From: JBBIQS01 sp037442205
Lineage (GTDB): Bacteria; Myxococcota; Myxococcia; Myxococcales; UBA5297
Length of the DNA: 64,000 bases
Reading direction: 5' to 3'
Assembly: GCA_037442205.1 (NCBI GenBank)
Contig: JBBIQS010000030.1
Location: forward strand, 19,948 to 83,947
Shown here: one piece after another, positions 47,653 through 59,502 of the stretch
Layout: every line of letters starts with the position of its first letter
Position numbering within the stretch: position 1 is the first letter of the stretch
Notes under the pieces: model-generated
Databases searched by the model: none
Seen by the model: only the letters and a program-made list of their open reading frames with translations
What the model was told of the DNA's origin: nothing
Translations under genes and position numbers: made by a program

Positions 47653-49296
47653 ATGGCTCGAACTCGGCCGCGTCATTCTCGGGTCCTTCTTGCCCTCGCC
47701 TTGCTCATCTCTGTGGGCGGCCTGTCTTCGTGTACCGCAGAGCCGGTCGGAGAGGGCTCGGCGGACGTCGAGGTAGAGCCCTCGCCGGACGCGGGTCAGG
47801 ATTCGCCTGACGCCGCGGTCGAGGTCGCGGATGGCGGAGCGACGGACGGCGCCCTCTCGGACGCCGGCGAGTCCGACGCGGGCCAACTGGACGCCGCGGT
47901 CGATGCCGGTTCCCCGCGCATCTTCCCGTTCCAGTACCAGCGCTCCGACGTCGGGACACCAGTCAGCGCAGCGGAGCTGACCGCCGTCACCGATCTCTAC
48001 CTCGACCTGCTCGAGCGGCTGGGCTACTTCAAGCTGATCGATCTGCGCGCCCACGGCTGGCCGGAATCGGCCGTGACCGCGCCCTGGTATGCGACCTGGT
48101 GGAGCGGGGTCGTGGTCCAGCGCTCGGGCGGAAAAGTCACCTACCTGCATCCGACCGACAGCTCGGACAACAACGGCCTGCGCACCGCTCCGATGATGGA
48201 GGGCGCCTGCTACGCCTGGCGGCTGTGGCGCCACCCCACCCACGAGCTGCTCCTGCGGCGCTTGATGCGCGGCAACTCGTCCTGGGTGCTGGCCATGCAC
48301 CGCTGGCCGAGTGACCTCGACGTGCTGCAGGCGCGGGCTGCCTACCCGCCGCCGGTGACCGATCTCGCGCGCGGAATCTTCATCGACTACTCCCCGGATC
48401 GCCCGGGCATCGACGGCGTCACCGGCGAGTTCGTCCACATCCCGGCGAACCCGCTCTGGGGCGACATCTGGATCCGCTCCAAGCGGTCCAAGGACGACAT
48501 CCCCTATATGCAGCGCGCCATCTCGCAGGTCGACACCTGCGCCACGCTCTTCTCCGATGCCGGTGGCCGCGTCGACTTCGAGCTGATGCGCACCCTGCAC
48601 CAGGCCTGGGCGGCGCGCGTGGCGGCCGACGGGCTGCGCATCGCCACGCTCAACAAGAGCCTGGCGGTGACCTACCCCACCGATCAGTTCACCTGGTACA
48701 ACGAGACCGCCGAGTGCGATGAGGTGTTGGCGCTGCGGCTGATGGCGGCCGGCACCCCGAGCACCACCAATTGTGGAGACGGAAGCCGTCCCCCGGAGAT
48801 CACCCCGGGCCCGAACTCCTCGGCGATGCAGATCGTCCGCTCGGCGCACGAGGCGTCCTCCAACCTGGCGCTGCTCAACGGCCAGGATGCTCTCGCCCGC
48901 GATCTTCTCGGCGGACTGGCCAAGCGCACCGATCTGCTGATCAAGGCCTACCTGCTGGGGATGGCGCCCTCGAACATTACCCCGCAGGATTTCGCCGAGC
49001 TGCTCATCCACTCGGTCAACACCGGGCTTCCGCTCACCTCGCGCGAGGTGCGCTGGCTGCACGATCGGATCCGCGAGGCGCACACGACCTATCTCGACGG
49101 GCGCAATGCCGGCACGCTCGCGGCGCAGGAGCCGGGCGCGCCCGACGGGACCTATGCCTTCGAGCCGACGGGGGCCGGGCTGCACTTCAACGACATCGGA
49201 GCGCTGCTGGGCAGCTGTGCGGCGCAGTTCCGCAACCCCGATACCCGGCCGGTGCTGGACTGCGCCCGCGTCGCCAGCCGGCCGCCGAGCTGGTGA
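47653..49296 (+). CDS. large lipoprotein, no family recognised
   Basis: A 547-residue predicted lipoprotein: signal ends LSSC, then an Asp/Ala-rich linker (about 35-90, DAG-type repeats) common in myxobacterial surface lipoproteins. The remaining ~450 residues are a mixed helical domain with no motif I can assign; several aromatic-rich stretches (WYATWWSG, FTWYNETAECDE) and one CGDGSRPPE segment are notable. Start ATG 47653 is set by the signal peptide, AGGA a few bases upstream. It lies 72 bases after DUF3501. Confidence 0.7.
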   Translation: MARTRPRHSRVLLALALLISVGGLSSCTAEPVGEGSADVEVEPSPDAGQDSPDAAVEVADGGATDGALSDAGESDAGQLDAAVDAGSPRIFPFQYQRSDVGTPVSAAELTAVTDLYLDLLERLGYFKLIDLRAHGWPESAVTAPWYATWWSGVVVQRSGGKVTYLHPTDSSDNNGLRTAPMMEGACYAWRLWRHPTHELLLRRLMRGNSSWVLAMHRWPSDLDVLQARAAYPPPVTDLARGIFIDYSPDRPGIDGVTGEFVHIPANPLWGDIWIRSKRSKDDIPYMQRAISQVDTCATLFSDAGGRVDFELMRTLHQAWAARVAADGLRIATLNKSLAVTYPTDQFTWYNETAECDEVLALRLMAAGTPSTTNCGDGSRPPEITPGPNSSAMQIVRSAHEASSNLALLNGQDALARDLLGGLAKRTDLLIKAYLLGMAPSNITPQDFAELLIHSVNTGLPLTSREVRWLHDRIREAHTTYLDGRNAGTLAAQEPGAPDGTYAFEPTGAGLHFNDIGALLGSCAAQFRNPDTRPVLDCARVASRPPSW

Positions 49297-49389
49297 GCAG
49301 GATTCTCAGGCGGGCGGCTCGGCTGCGAGCGATCGAGGCCTGCCTCGCGTGGGGAACTCCAGAGCGCCCAGGTGCGTTAGAGTGCCGAT

Positions 49390-49617
49390 ATGCCTCTCTA
49401 CGAATACGAATGCCGCCGCTGTGAGCTGTCGTTCGAGGAGCTGGTCTTCAACTCGAGCGAGAAGGTGAAGTGCCCGAAGTGCAAGAAGACCAACGTCGAG
49501 CGCAAGCTGTCGGCCTTCGCGGCCCACGGCCTGTCCAAGCCCATCAGCGCCAGCGGCGGCTCGAGCTGCGGCGGCTGCAGCAAGGGTGGGGGCGGCTGCT
49601 CGGGCTGCAGCCACTAG
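49390..49617 (+). CDS. FmdB-type zinc ribbon protein
   Basis: A 75-residue zinc ribbon of the FmdB family (MPLYEYECRRCELSFEEL, then KCPKCKKTNVERKLS) with CxxC pairs about 18 residues apart. A Gly/Ser/Cys tail (GGSSCGGCSKGG and GCSGC) adds further thiols. FmdB is named as a putative regulator; action unknown. It converges on the SNase-like gene, 3 bases apart. Confidence 0.8.
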   Translation: MPLYEYECRRCELSFEELVFNSSEKVKCPKCKKTNVERKLSAFAAHGLSKPISASGGSSCGGCSKGGGGCSGCSH

Positions 49618-49620
49618 CGC

Positions 49621-50391
49621 TCAAGGCTCGGCCAGTTCCCGCAGGCACTTGGGCCTGTTGCGGCCGTAGCGGCGCTCGAAGGCCACGTAGAGCATGCACG
49701 ACTGCTGGTCCGTGGGCCCGGCGCAGATCCAGTCGCAGTCCTTGAACTCCTGGTCGTGCGGCACCGGCGTCGCCGCCCCGGTCTCGGTGTCGACCACGCG
49801 GTTGTAGGCGTGCTTCCCGGACTCGGCGCGCTCCTCGTCCGCGGAGTGGAGGCTGCTGACCAGCTTGGGCGGCACGCCCTTGAGCCACATCCCCGCGCGC
49901 TCCTGCTGGGCCTTGAGCTGCAACTGCAGCAGCTTGGGATCGGCCGGGCCATCCACCGCGAAGACCATCGCCAGCCCGGCGCCGACCAGGTGGGCCGCCA
50001 GGTCCGGGCAGGTGGCCAGCAGCCGGCCATAGCGGTCCGGCTTCCCCGAGGAAGTGCAGGTCCAGCGCCGCGAGACCGCCTCGAGCCGCGCCTTCTTCGC
50101 CAGGGCGAAGAGCTCGGCGGGCTTCCAGCCGCCCCAGCGGTGGACCGGGCCGTAATCCTCGAGCGTGTTGTAGCCGAGCATCCGGAACTTGGCGCCCTTG
50201 CGCGTGCCGAAGTCGATCCGGAAGCTGTCGCCGTCGTCCCAGCGGACGGCGTACTCGGTGCCGTCGAGCGTGAGGTAGCCGCTGCCGCCGCGGTCAGCCG
50301 AGGCCGGCGCGGCGCAGAGCAATCCCAGCAGCATGAGGAGCCGCCGGCGGCGATGTCGCGAGCAGGAGACCGCGGAGACCAGTCCAGTCAC
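49621..50391 (-). CDS. exported staphylococcal-nuclease-like protein
   Basis: A 256-residue protein with an Arg-rich n-region and a hydrophobic segment ending APASA (residues about 20-32), consistent with export, then an SNase-like OB fold: VRWDDGDSFRIDFG, FRMLGYNTLEDYG, and RYGRLLATCPDLAAHLVGAGLA. The catalytic arginine expected before the active-site loop is not obvious, so activity is uncertain. The C-terminal ~90 residues hold several cysteines (KDCDWICAGP, SCMLYVAF). Start is GTG at 50391, 19 bases after the SNF2 stop, so likely co-transcribed. Confidence 0.65.
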   Translation of the reverse strand: MTGLVSAVSCSRHRRRRLLMLLGLLCAAPASADRGGSGYLTLDGTEYAVRWDDGDSFRIDFGTRKGAKFRMLGYNTLEDYGPVHRWGGWKPAELFALAKKARLEAVSRRWTCTSSGKPDRYGRLLATCPDLAAHLVGAGLAMVFAVDGPADPKLLQLQLKAQQERAGMWLKGVPPKLVSSLHSADEERAESGKHAYNRVVDTETGAATPVPHDQEFKDCDWICAGPTDQQSCMLYVAFERRYGRNRPKCLRELAEP

Positions 50392-50410
50392 GATTTCGCT
50401 CGGCGGACGG

Positions 50411-53554
<3,144 letters not shown>

Positions 53555-53749
53555 GGTTGGCCGGCTGCGCGGAGGGTTATAGAGCATGCGCCGCCTGTCG
53601 TGGCAACAAACGCCCACCGTGAATCGCCCGGAACGACCGGCGATCCGCGGCAGGCGCTCTAGCAGGAGAGAACCGAGGAGTGCCGCCCCGAGCTTCCTCG
53701 ACTCTTTCCGGCGCTCACTCCGAGGGCGTCGGCCGCGGCGAGCGCCTGC

Positions 53750-54781
53750 TCAGCGCAGGGGCTTCCAGGCCTCGCCCCCGCCGCGGATCGAGGGGGGCTC
53801 GATGGCGACGATGTACTCCACGCGGCGGTTCTGCAGCTCGTCGGTCTCGTCGGGGGTCGCGACCTTGAGCGCCTCCTCGCCGAAGCCCTCGTAGAAGACC
53901 GGGATGCGCAGCCCCTTGGCGCGGAAGTAGCCGCTGATGGCGCGGGCCCGGTTGAGCGACAGGGAGCGGTTGGCGTCCTTGGCGCCCACGGTGTCGGTGT
54001 GGCCGGCGACGTAGAGCTTCACTTCGGCGTAGCGGCCGTACTTGCCGACTGCGTCGCGGATCAGCGCCAGCGAGGCGGTGAGCTTGGGCTCCTCGGAGGC
54101 CTCGAGCTTGAAGCTGCCGGAGGCGAAGTTGACCTCCTCGTGCGGGATGTCGAAGCGCCAGGGGTAGAGCTCGATGCCCGAGTAGAAGTCGTCGGGGTCG
54201 TAGACGCGCAGGGCGATCTTCATCGGCGTGCCCTCGGCCTGGCGCCACTCGACCTTGACCGGGATTCCGGGCGCGGCGTCGTCGAAGGGGAGCTCGGTCT
54301 TGCCCAGGTCCTCGCCCTGGTCGCTGGTCACCTCGACCTCGACCTTGGCGATCTTGCGGTCGCTCGAGAGCTCGAGAGTGTGGCCGTTCAGGTCCACCTT
54401 CGCCTTGTCGAGCAGCAGCTTGGCGGGGGTGACGATCTCGGCGGCGAAGTCGAGCTCGGCCTCCCGGAGCTCGGCGCCGTTCTTCACGACGAGCTTGCCC
54501 TTGAAGTGGCGCTCGCCCGAGGGAGGCAGATCCAGGGTGACGCGCTTGCTCTGGCCAGAGCGAAGCTTTCCGGTGCGATGGTTGAAACGCTTGCCGTCGT
54601 CGCGCGAGAGGCTGATCTGCACGTCGTCGACGTCTTCGTTGGCGACCAGCAGCAGCGCCGGCCGGTCGCGAGAGGTGGAGAGCACCTTGGCGACGAGTTG
54701 GTAGTCGACCGCTTCGGCGAGCGCGGCGGCGGGGGCGAGCCAGGCGGCGAGGAGGAGGGCAGGGAGCGGGGCAAGGCGCAT
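53750..54781 (-). CDS. OmpA-family peptidoglycan-binding protein
   Basis: A 343-residue exported protein. Signal peptide (MRLAPLPALLLAAWLAPAAALA) is followed by an N-terminal beta domain about 150-200 residues long (SSDRKIAKVEVEV, GIPVKVEWRQAEG), then a C-terminal OmpA/MotB peptidoglycan-binding domain with GHTDTVGAKDANRSLSLNRARAISGYFRAKG and a NRRVEYIV end. It probably anchors the outer membrane to the wall. Start at 54781 has GGAGG nine bases upstream. It is divergent from egtD. Confidence 0.85.
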   Translation of the reverse strand: MRLAPLPALLLAAWLAPAAALAEAVDYQLVAKVLSTSRDRPALLLVANEDVDDVQISLSRDDGKRFNHRTGKLRSGQSKRVTLDLPPSGERHFKGKLVVKNGAELREAELDFAAEIVTPAKLLLDKAKVDLNGHTLELSSDRKIAKVEVEVTSDQGEDLGKTELPFDDAAPGIPVKVEWRQAEGTPMKIALRVYDPDDFYSGIELYPWRFDIPHEEVNFASGSFKLEASEEPKLTASLALIRDAVGKYGRYAEVKLYVAGHTDTVGAKDANRSLSLNRARAISGYFRAKGLRIPVFYEGFGEEALKVATPDETDELQNRRVEYIVAIEPPSIRGGGEAWKPLR

Positions 54782-54955
54782 CGGGCAAACCTCCAGGGAA
54801 TTCGGCGGCCGCATCCTATTGAAAAGAGCCGATTTCGCCCAGGTTCCCCGATTCGAGCCCGGAGCTCGAGCGAGCGAGCGGAAGGCCCTTTCCCCAACAG
54901 AGGCGAGCCCGGTGCGGCGCTGGTTTGGCGTCGGCGCGTAGGCAGCTTCTTGGGA

Positions 54956-55981
54956 ATGCCACTCCACGACCATCCACGGCTCCTCGTCGAGCGACAGACC
55001 GAGCTTGGCCAGGGCGACACATTGGCGAGCGACGTGCGGCGCGGGCTGAGCGCGCTGCCCAAGTGGCTGCCACCCAAGCACTTCTACGACGAGGAGGGCG
55101 GCCGGCTCTTCGAGCAGATCTGCGAGCTGCCCGAGTATTACGTCAGCCGGGCGGAGCTCGAGCTGCTGCAGCTGCACGCCCCGGCGCTGGTTCGGGCTGT
55201 GCGCCCCTCGCACCTAATCGAGCTGGGGAGCGGCTCGTCGCGCAAGACGGTGACGCTGCTCGACGCCTGGGAAGGCTGCGCCGACGGGGGAACCTACTGG
55301 CCGGTGGACATCAACCAGGCGGCGCTGGAGGAGGCGGCCGGGTCGGTGGCCGAGCGCTATCCCTGGCTGCAGGTGCGGGCCCAGGTGGCGGACCTGGAGC
55401 AGCCGCTGCGGAGCCTGCCGCAGGGGCCGGAGGTGCTGGCGATCTTCCTGGGCGGAACCATCGGCAACTTCGAGCATCGCGACGCGGTGCGCTTCCTCTC
55501 CTCGCTGGCGTCGGCGCTGGGGCCCGGAGCCGGGGTGCTGGTGGGCACCGACATGATCAAGCCGGCGGCGCGGCTGTGGAGCGCCTACAACGACGGGCAG
55601 GGAGTGACCGCCCGCTTCAACCTGCACGTCTTGGAGGTGATCAACCGCGGGCTGGACGCCGACTTCGACTGCGGGCGCTTCGAGCACCTGGCCTTCTTCG
55701 ATCCCGAGCGGCAACAGGTGGAAATGCACCTGCGGGCGCGGGACGAGCACTCGGTGCGCATCGGCAAGCTCGGGATGGAGGTGCACTTCCGGGAGTTGGA
55801 GACCATCCGCACCGAGATCAGCCGCAAGTTCACGCCGGCGAGCGCGCGGGAGCTGTTCGAGGAGGCAGGGTTGAGGGTGGTGCAGCGCTACAGCTCGGCC
55901 ACCGGCGACTACTCGCTGTGGCTGGCGCGGGTGGCGCCCTCGGGAGAGGGGCTGGAGGCGGGGGCGAATCCCCTTGCCTGA
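54956..55981 (+). CDS. egtD: L-histidine N-alpha-methyltransferase (EgtD)
   Basis: A 341-residue methyltransferase of the EgtD family. It makes hercynine from histidine with three SAM, the first step of ergothioneine synthesis. Marks: the N-terminal PKWLPPKHFYDEEGGRLFEQICELPEYYVSRAELELL, the SAM-loop ELGSGSSRKT, the FLGGTIGNF strand, and C-terminal ISRKFTPASARELFEEAGL. No egtB, the usual partner, is in the window. It precedes the TerC-type gene by 66 bases. Confidence 0.9.
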   Translation: MPLHDHPRLLVERQTELGQGDTLASDVRRGLSALPKWLPPKHFYDEEGGRLFEQICELPEYYVSRAELELLQLHAPALVRAVRPSHLIELGSGSSRKTVTLLDAWEGCADGGTYWPVDINQAALEEAAGSVAERYPWLQVRAQVADLEQPLRSLPQGPEVLAIFLGGTIGNFEHRDAVRFLSSLASALGPGAGVLVGTDMIKPAARLWSAYNDGQGVTARFNLHVLEVINRGLDADFDCGRFEHLAFFDPERQQVEMHLRARDEHSVRIGKLGMEVHFRELETIRTEISRKFTPASARELFEEAGLRVVQRYSSATGDYSLWLARVAPSGEGLEAGANPLA

Positions 55982-56003
55982 GTTGGACCTTTCTCAGTAC
56001 AGC

Positions 56004-56041
56004 TCCTTGAGACCGCCCGAATCCTGACGGGCGGCCAAGGA
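56004..56041 (+). promoter_or_regulatory. hairpin that buries the terC-like Shine-Dalgarno
   Basis: A two-tier hairpin in the 5' leader of the TerC-type gene. Outer stem: TCCTTG (56004-56009) pairs with CAAGGA (56036-56041). Inner stem: CCGCCCG (56013-56019) pairs with CGGGCGG (56028-56034). AGA and C form an internal loop. The AAGGA of the outer 3' strand is the ribosome site, six bases before the ATG. It may act as an on/off element. No T-run, so it is not a plain egtD terminator. Confidence 0.65.
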
Positions 56042-56047
56042 CTGTGA

Positions 56048-56992
56048 ATGGAATCGTCGGGCACCGTCGCGCTATGGGGCGTGTTCGGGTTGCTGGTGGT
56101 GTTGAGCCTGGTCATCGACCTGGGCGTCCACCACAAGCACCCGGTGATGCGCAACAAGCAGGCGGCGATCTGGGCCGCGATCTGGATCGGGCTGGCGGTA
56201 GCCTTCGGGATGTTCGTCTCGCCGTTCATCGGGTCGGCGCGCACCCTGGACTACTACACCGCCTGGCTGTTGGAGAAGGCGCTCTCGATCGACAACCTCT
56301 TCGTCTTCATCGTCGTCTTCGGCTTCTTCAAGATTCCGCGCGAGCAGCAGCGGCGGGTGCTGCTGTGGGGAATCCTGGGCGCCCTGGGGATGCGCGCCGT
56401 CTTCATCTTCCTGGGCGTGACGCTGCTGCAGCACTTCCACTTCCTGTTCTACGTATTCGGCGCCTTCCTCATCTACACCGGCGGAAAGCTGCTCTTCGGC
56501 TCGGGCGAGGAGGTCCATCCCGACCGCTCGCTGGCCTATCGGCTGTTGGGCAAGCTGTTCCCGATCAGCCAGGACATCAGCAGCGGGCACTTCTTCATCG
56601 TCGAGGACGGCAAGCGCAAGGCGACCAAGCTGCTGGTGGTGCTGGTGGTGATCGAGGCTACCGACCTGGTGTTTGCCGTCGATTCGATCCCGGCGGTGCT
56701 GGCGGTGACCACCGATCCCTTCGTGGTCTACACCTCGAACATCTTCGCCATCCTCGGGCTGCGGGCGCTGTTCTTCTTGGTGGCCGGGGTGATGCTGCGC
56801 TTCGAGTACCTGAACGTCGGGCTGGCGTTCGTGCTCGCGTTCATCGGGGTGAAGATGATCGGATCCAATTGGATCCACATTCCGCCTGGGATTTCGCTGG
56901 CGGTGGTGGGGTCGATCCTGGCGGTGGCGATCGTTGCCTCGCTGATCAAGTCGCGCGGGACGAAGCGGTTTGAGGAGAAGGGGACGGATTGA
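56048..56992 (+). CDS. TerC/Alx-family membrane transporter
   Basis: A 314-residue integral membrane protein with about nine helices. Family marks are the acidic EKALSIDNLFVF motif, the long LLWGILGALGMRAVFIFLG helix, ATDLVFAVDSIPAVLAVTTDPF with its second acidic motif, and SNIFAILGLRALFF. TerC/Alx proteins act in manganese or other metal export and metal homeostasis at the membrane. The start ATG at 56048 lies next to an AAGGA that is sequestered in a leader hairpin (56004-56041). It converges on the small lipoprotein gene at 57006. Confidence 0.9.
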   Translation: MESSGTVALWGVFGLLVVLSLVIDLGVHHKHPVMRNKQAAIWAAIWIGLAVAFGMFVSPFIGSARTLDYYTAWLLEKALSIDNLFVFIVVFGFFKIPREQQRRVLLWGILGALGMRAVFIFLGVTLLQHFHFLFYVFGAFLIYTGGKLLFGSGEEVHPDRSLAYRLLGKLFPISQDISSGHFFIVEDGKRKATKLLVVLVVIEATDLVFAVDSIPAVLAVTTDPFVVYTSNIFAILGLRALFFLVAGVMLRFEYLNVGLAFVLAFIGVKMIGSNWIHIPPGISLAVVGSILAVAIVASLIKSRGTKRFEEKGTD

Positions 56993-57005
56993 TCGGGAAG
57001 CGACG

Positions 57006-57395
57006 CTACTTTTCCGAGCTCGGTTCGACCTCGACGAGAGGCTTGCACCAGCCCCCGCGACAAACTGCCCCGCAGTGGTAGCGGCTACATCCGAGCTGCC
57101 GTCGCCCGCATGCCTGAACAGATGCGGCGGTCAGTCTTCCCATCTCAGGGCCCTGCCACCACTCCTTGTTTCCGGCGTAGCAGCAGTCGCCCGGGACTGC
57201 TGAAACCGTGCCGCCGATACAATCGGCGTCGGATGCGCAGCGCGAGTTGTCTGCCAATGCATGTTCAAATGCAATTACTGATTTTGCGCATGCCAGACAG
57301 ACATCCTCGCATTGTTCGACGGTCGGGCTACGCGACGGAGCAGGGGTCGCGCACCCGGCAGCCAGGAGGAGGGCACAAGTGACAGAACTTCTCAT
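57006..57395 (-). CDS. small cysteine-rich lipoprotein
   Basis: A 129-residue predicted lipoprotein: signal ends LAAGC, then about twelve cysteines in short loops (CEDVCLACA, SRCASDADCIGG, GDCCYAG, CSRYHCGAVC). The SRCASDADC pattern is typical of myxobacterial Cys-rich lipoproteins. The ATG at 57395 overlaps a TGA of an upstream short frame (TGATG). The gene has a less GC-rich stretch (57241-57300 has 29 of 60 G/C by my count), unlike neighbours, suggesting transfer or decay. Family unknown. Confidence 0.68.
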   Translation of the reverse strand: MRSSVTCALLLAAGCATPAPSRSPTVEQCEDVCLACAKSVIAFEHALADNSRCASDADCIGGTVSAVPGDCCYAGNKEWWQGPEMGRLTAASVQACGRRQLGCSRYHCGAVCRGGWCKPLVEVEPSSEK

Positions 57396-57700
57396 CAGAG
57401 TCCAAGCTCCACTAGGTTGGCGACCCAATCTGCAAAGTCCTCGTTGGCCGGATCGCTCGGTGGCCCGGAACGCCCAGGGATACCGTCGGTGTAGTCGCTG
57501 GCGTCGTCGAGCTCGAAGAAGGTGCCGTCGAGGGTTGGCGGAGAATTCCAGGGGGGAATTCGTACAGCTATTCGAGATTTCTCTCGACAAACCCCGCCGC
57601 CCGAAGCGACATCGCCATGATGGTCATCTGCGGATTGACCCCCGGGCTGCCGGGCAGCGTCGATCCATCGGCGATAAACAAGCCCGGCACCTCGTGGCAC
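57395..57700 (-). pseudogene. possible short coupled ORF or gene remnant before the Cys-rich lipoprotein
   Basis: The frame from ATG 57700 gives 101 codons ending in TGA that overlaps the lipoprotein ATG (TGATG). Its last ~50 residues (TFFELDDASDYTDG, DPANEDFADWVANL) read like a real protein, but its 5' part lies antiphase over the 3' end of the GMC gene, and no start other than that ATG exists. It may be a truncated gene 3' end or a frameshifted remnant; function none assigned. Confidence 0.35.
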
Positions 57701-59502
57701 TCGTTGTTCGGCCCGATCACCGACTGGCGCGGATCAATTCCCATCCGGCAGGTGCCCAGCGGATGGTACGCGGAGAGTTCGACGTCGCGCGCCGAGAGCA
57801 TGGCGTGCTCGAAGCGCACCACCTCTTCGACGCTGCCCAGGTGCTCCCAGCCCGCCACCGGCATCAGCACCTCCCGCGCCCCGGCGGCGAGGTAGACCCG
57901 CGCCAGCAGCCCCAACCCGCGGTGCAGCTTGGCGAGGTCCTCGTCCTGCAGGTGGTAGCGCAGCGCCAGCCCTCCCGAGCTCGTCAGGTGCACGCTGCCG
58001 TGCGAGCCGTCCTTCACCAGGAATCCGAAGGCCAGGGTGTGCTGCGCCCGCTCGAGCAGCGCGGTGTAGGCCGGGCCGTGCCCCGGCATCATCGCCGCCG
58101 CCATCTGCAGCGGCAGGCTCGCGCCCTCGTAGAGCAGCCCCTCGTGATGGAACTCGCCGATGGCGTAGCCCTGCGGCACGGTGTCGAACGGGCGCACCAC
58201 CTCGTCGAAGATCCCGAAGGCCGCGGTGGCGGGGTGGATCGAGAGGTTGCGCCCGACCTGCCCGGAGCCGTTGGCGATCCCCTGCGAGAGCAGCAGCTGT
58301 GGCGTGCCCAGCGCCCCGGCGGCCAGCACCACCGCCTTGGCGGCGACCGTCACCGTCCCGTTCGGCCCCTTGGCTTCGACTCCCGCCGCTCGGCCGCCTT
58401 CGATCCGCACCTTGGCGACCCGCAGCCCGGTGACCAGCATCGCGCCCGACGAGAGGGCCGCGGGGACGTAGGAGACGTCGGTGGACTTCTTGGCTCCCGA
58501 GGGACAGCCGAAGCAGCACAGCCCCTGTCCGTCGCAGCCGGGGGCGTTGCGCGCCAGCGGGTAGTGCGAGAAGCCGAGCGCGTCGCAGCCCTTGGCGATC
58601 AGCTTGGCGGTGGGTCCGAGCACCTCGGGCGCCGAGGGCGCGACCTCGAGCCTGGCCTCCACCGCCTCGTAGAACGGCGCCAGCTGCTCGGGCGAGAGCT
58701 CGGAGATGCCCGAGATATCCCGCCATTTGGCCAGCGCGTCCTCGGGTGCCCGGAAGCAGGTGGCGTTGTTGATCAGCGTGGTGCCGCCCACGCCGCGCCC
58801 CACCGGCACCAGGATCGCGGTGTTCCCCAGGGCGAAGGTCGCTCCTCCGTCCCGGTAGAGCTTGCGCAGCATCTCGACCGGACGACCGGTGAAGTCCTCG
58901 CGCCGGTGATACTCGCCCTCCTCGAGCAGCAGCACCGCGTGGCCGCGCCGCGCCAGCTCGTAGGCCAGCGGCGCGCCTCCGGCTCCGGTGCCCACCACCA
59001 CCACGTCGCACTCCAGCGTCTCTCCCCGCGGCAGGTCGGCGGCCTTGGTCACCTGCTCGAGCCACCGCGGTTGCTCGCGCGGCGGCGACGGCACCTGATA
59101 CCGACAGCCGAGGGCCTCATAGATCTCCGACCGCTCGAAGTGCGCGATCTTGATCGGCGCCGCCAGCGCCCGGACCGCCAGGCGCGTCGCCTCGATCCTC
59201 GAGAGCGCATCGAGCAAATCCACCCGCCGGCCCAGAGGCAGATTTGCGAAGTGGAGCCCGGTACGCACCCGCGCTGCCGTGTCCAGGCCGCGCAGGAGCA
59301 TCCGATAGCCGGCGGGAATTCCCCGTCCCAGGCTGAGCAGGAAGGACTCCAGGCGCTCCAGCGTGGCGGCGTCGGCGCCGGGGAGGATCCGCCCCGGCGG
59401 CACCACCGCCGTCGCCAGGGCCAGCGCCAGCTCGCGCTCCGAGGCCGAAAAGGCCAGGCTCGCCGCCGGCTCCCATCCCAGGCCTGGCGACGGCAGTCTC
59501 AT
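57568..59502 (-). CDS. GMC-family FAD alcohol oxidoreductase
   Basis: A 644-residue flavin oxidoreductase. The FAD-binding GxGxxG is VVVGTGAGGAPLAYELARRG, about residue 190; GMC signatures include NNATCFRAPEDALAKW and the late HPLGTCRMG, with the catalytic His region near GVNPQMTIMAMSLRAAGF. The CCFGCPSGAKKSTDVSYV stretch, with four cysteines, resembles long-chain fatty-alcohol oxidase-type members. The N-terminal ~150 residues resemble a gluconate-dehydrogenase subunit-3-like helical region. ATG overlaps the FadR-type stop (ATGA). Together with the divergent aldehyde dehydrogenase, a path alcohol to aldehyde to acid is likely. Confidence 0.87.
   Translation of the reverse strand: MRLPSPGLGWEPAASLAFSASERELALALATAVVPPGRILPGADAATLERLESFLLSLGRGIPAGYRMLLRGLDTAARVRTGLHFANLPLGRRVDLLDALSRIEATRLAVRALAAPIKIAHFERSEIYEALGCRYQVPSPPREQPRWLEQVTKAADLPRGETLECDVVVVGTGAGGAPLAYELARRGHAVLLLEEGEYHRREDFTGRPVEMLRKLYRDGGATFALGNTAILVPVGRGVGGTTLINNATCFRAPEDALAKWRDISGISELSPEQLAPFYEAVEARLEVAPSAPEVLGPTAKLIAKGCDALGFSHYPLARNAPGCDGQGLCCFGCPSGAKKSTDVSYVPAALSSGAMLVTGLRVAKVRIEGGRAAGVEAKGPNGTVTVAAKAVVLAAGALGTPQLLLSQGIANGSGQVGRNLSIHPATAAFGIFDEVVRPFDTVPQGYAIGEFHHEGLLYEGASLPLQMAAAMMPGHGPAYTALLERAQHTLAFGFLVKDGSHGSVHLTSSGGLALRYHLQDEDLAKLHRGLGLLARVYLAAGAREVLMPVAGWEHLGSVEEVVRFEHAMLSARDVELSAYHPLGTCRMGIDPRQSVIGPNNECHEVPGLFIADGSTLPGSPGVNPQMTIMAMSLRAAGFVERNLE

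Noticed and set aside
56004..56041. yybP-ykoY manganese riboswitch
   Set aside because: The leader is far too short and lacks the conserved GGGGAGUA and ACCGA motifs; described instead as an SD-sequestering hairpin.
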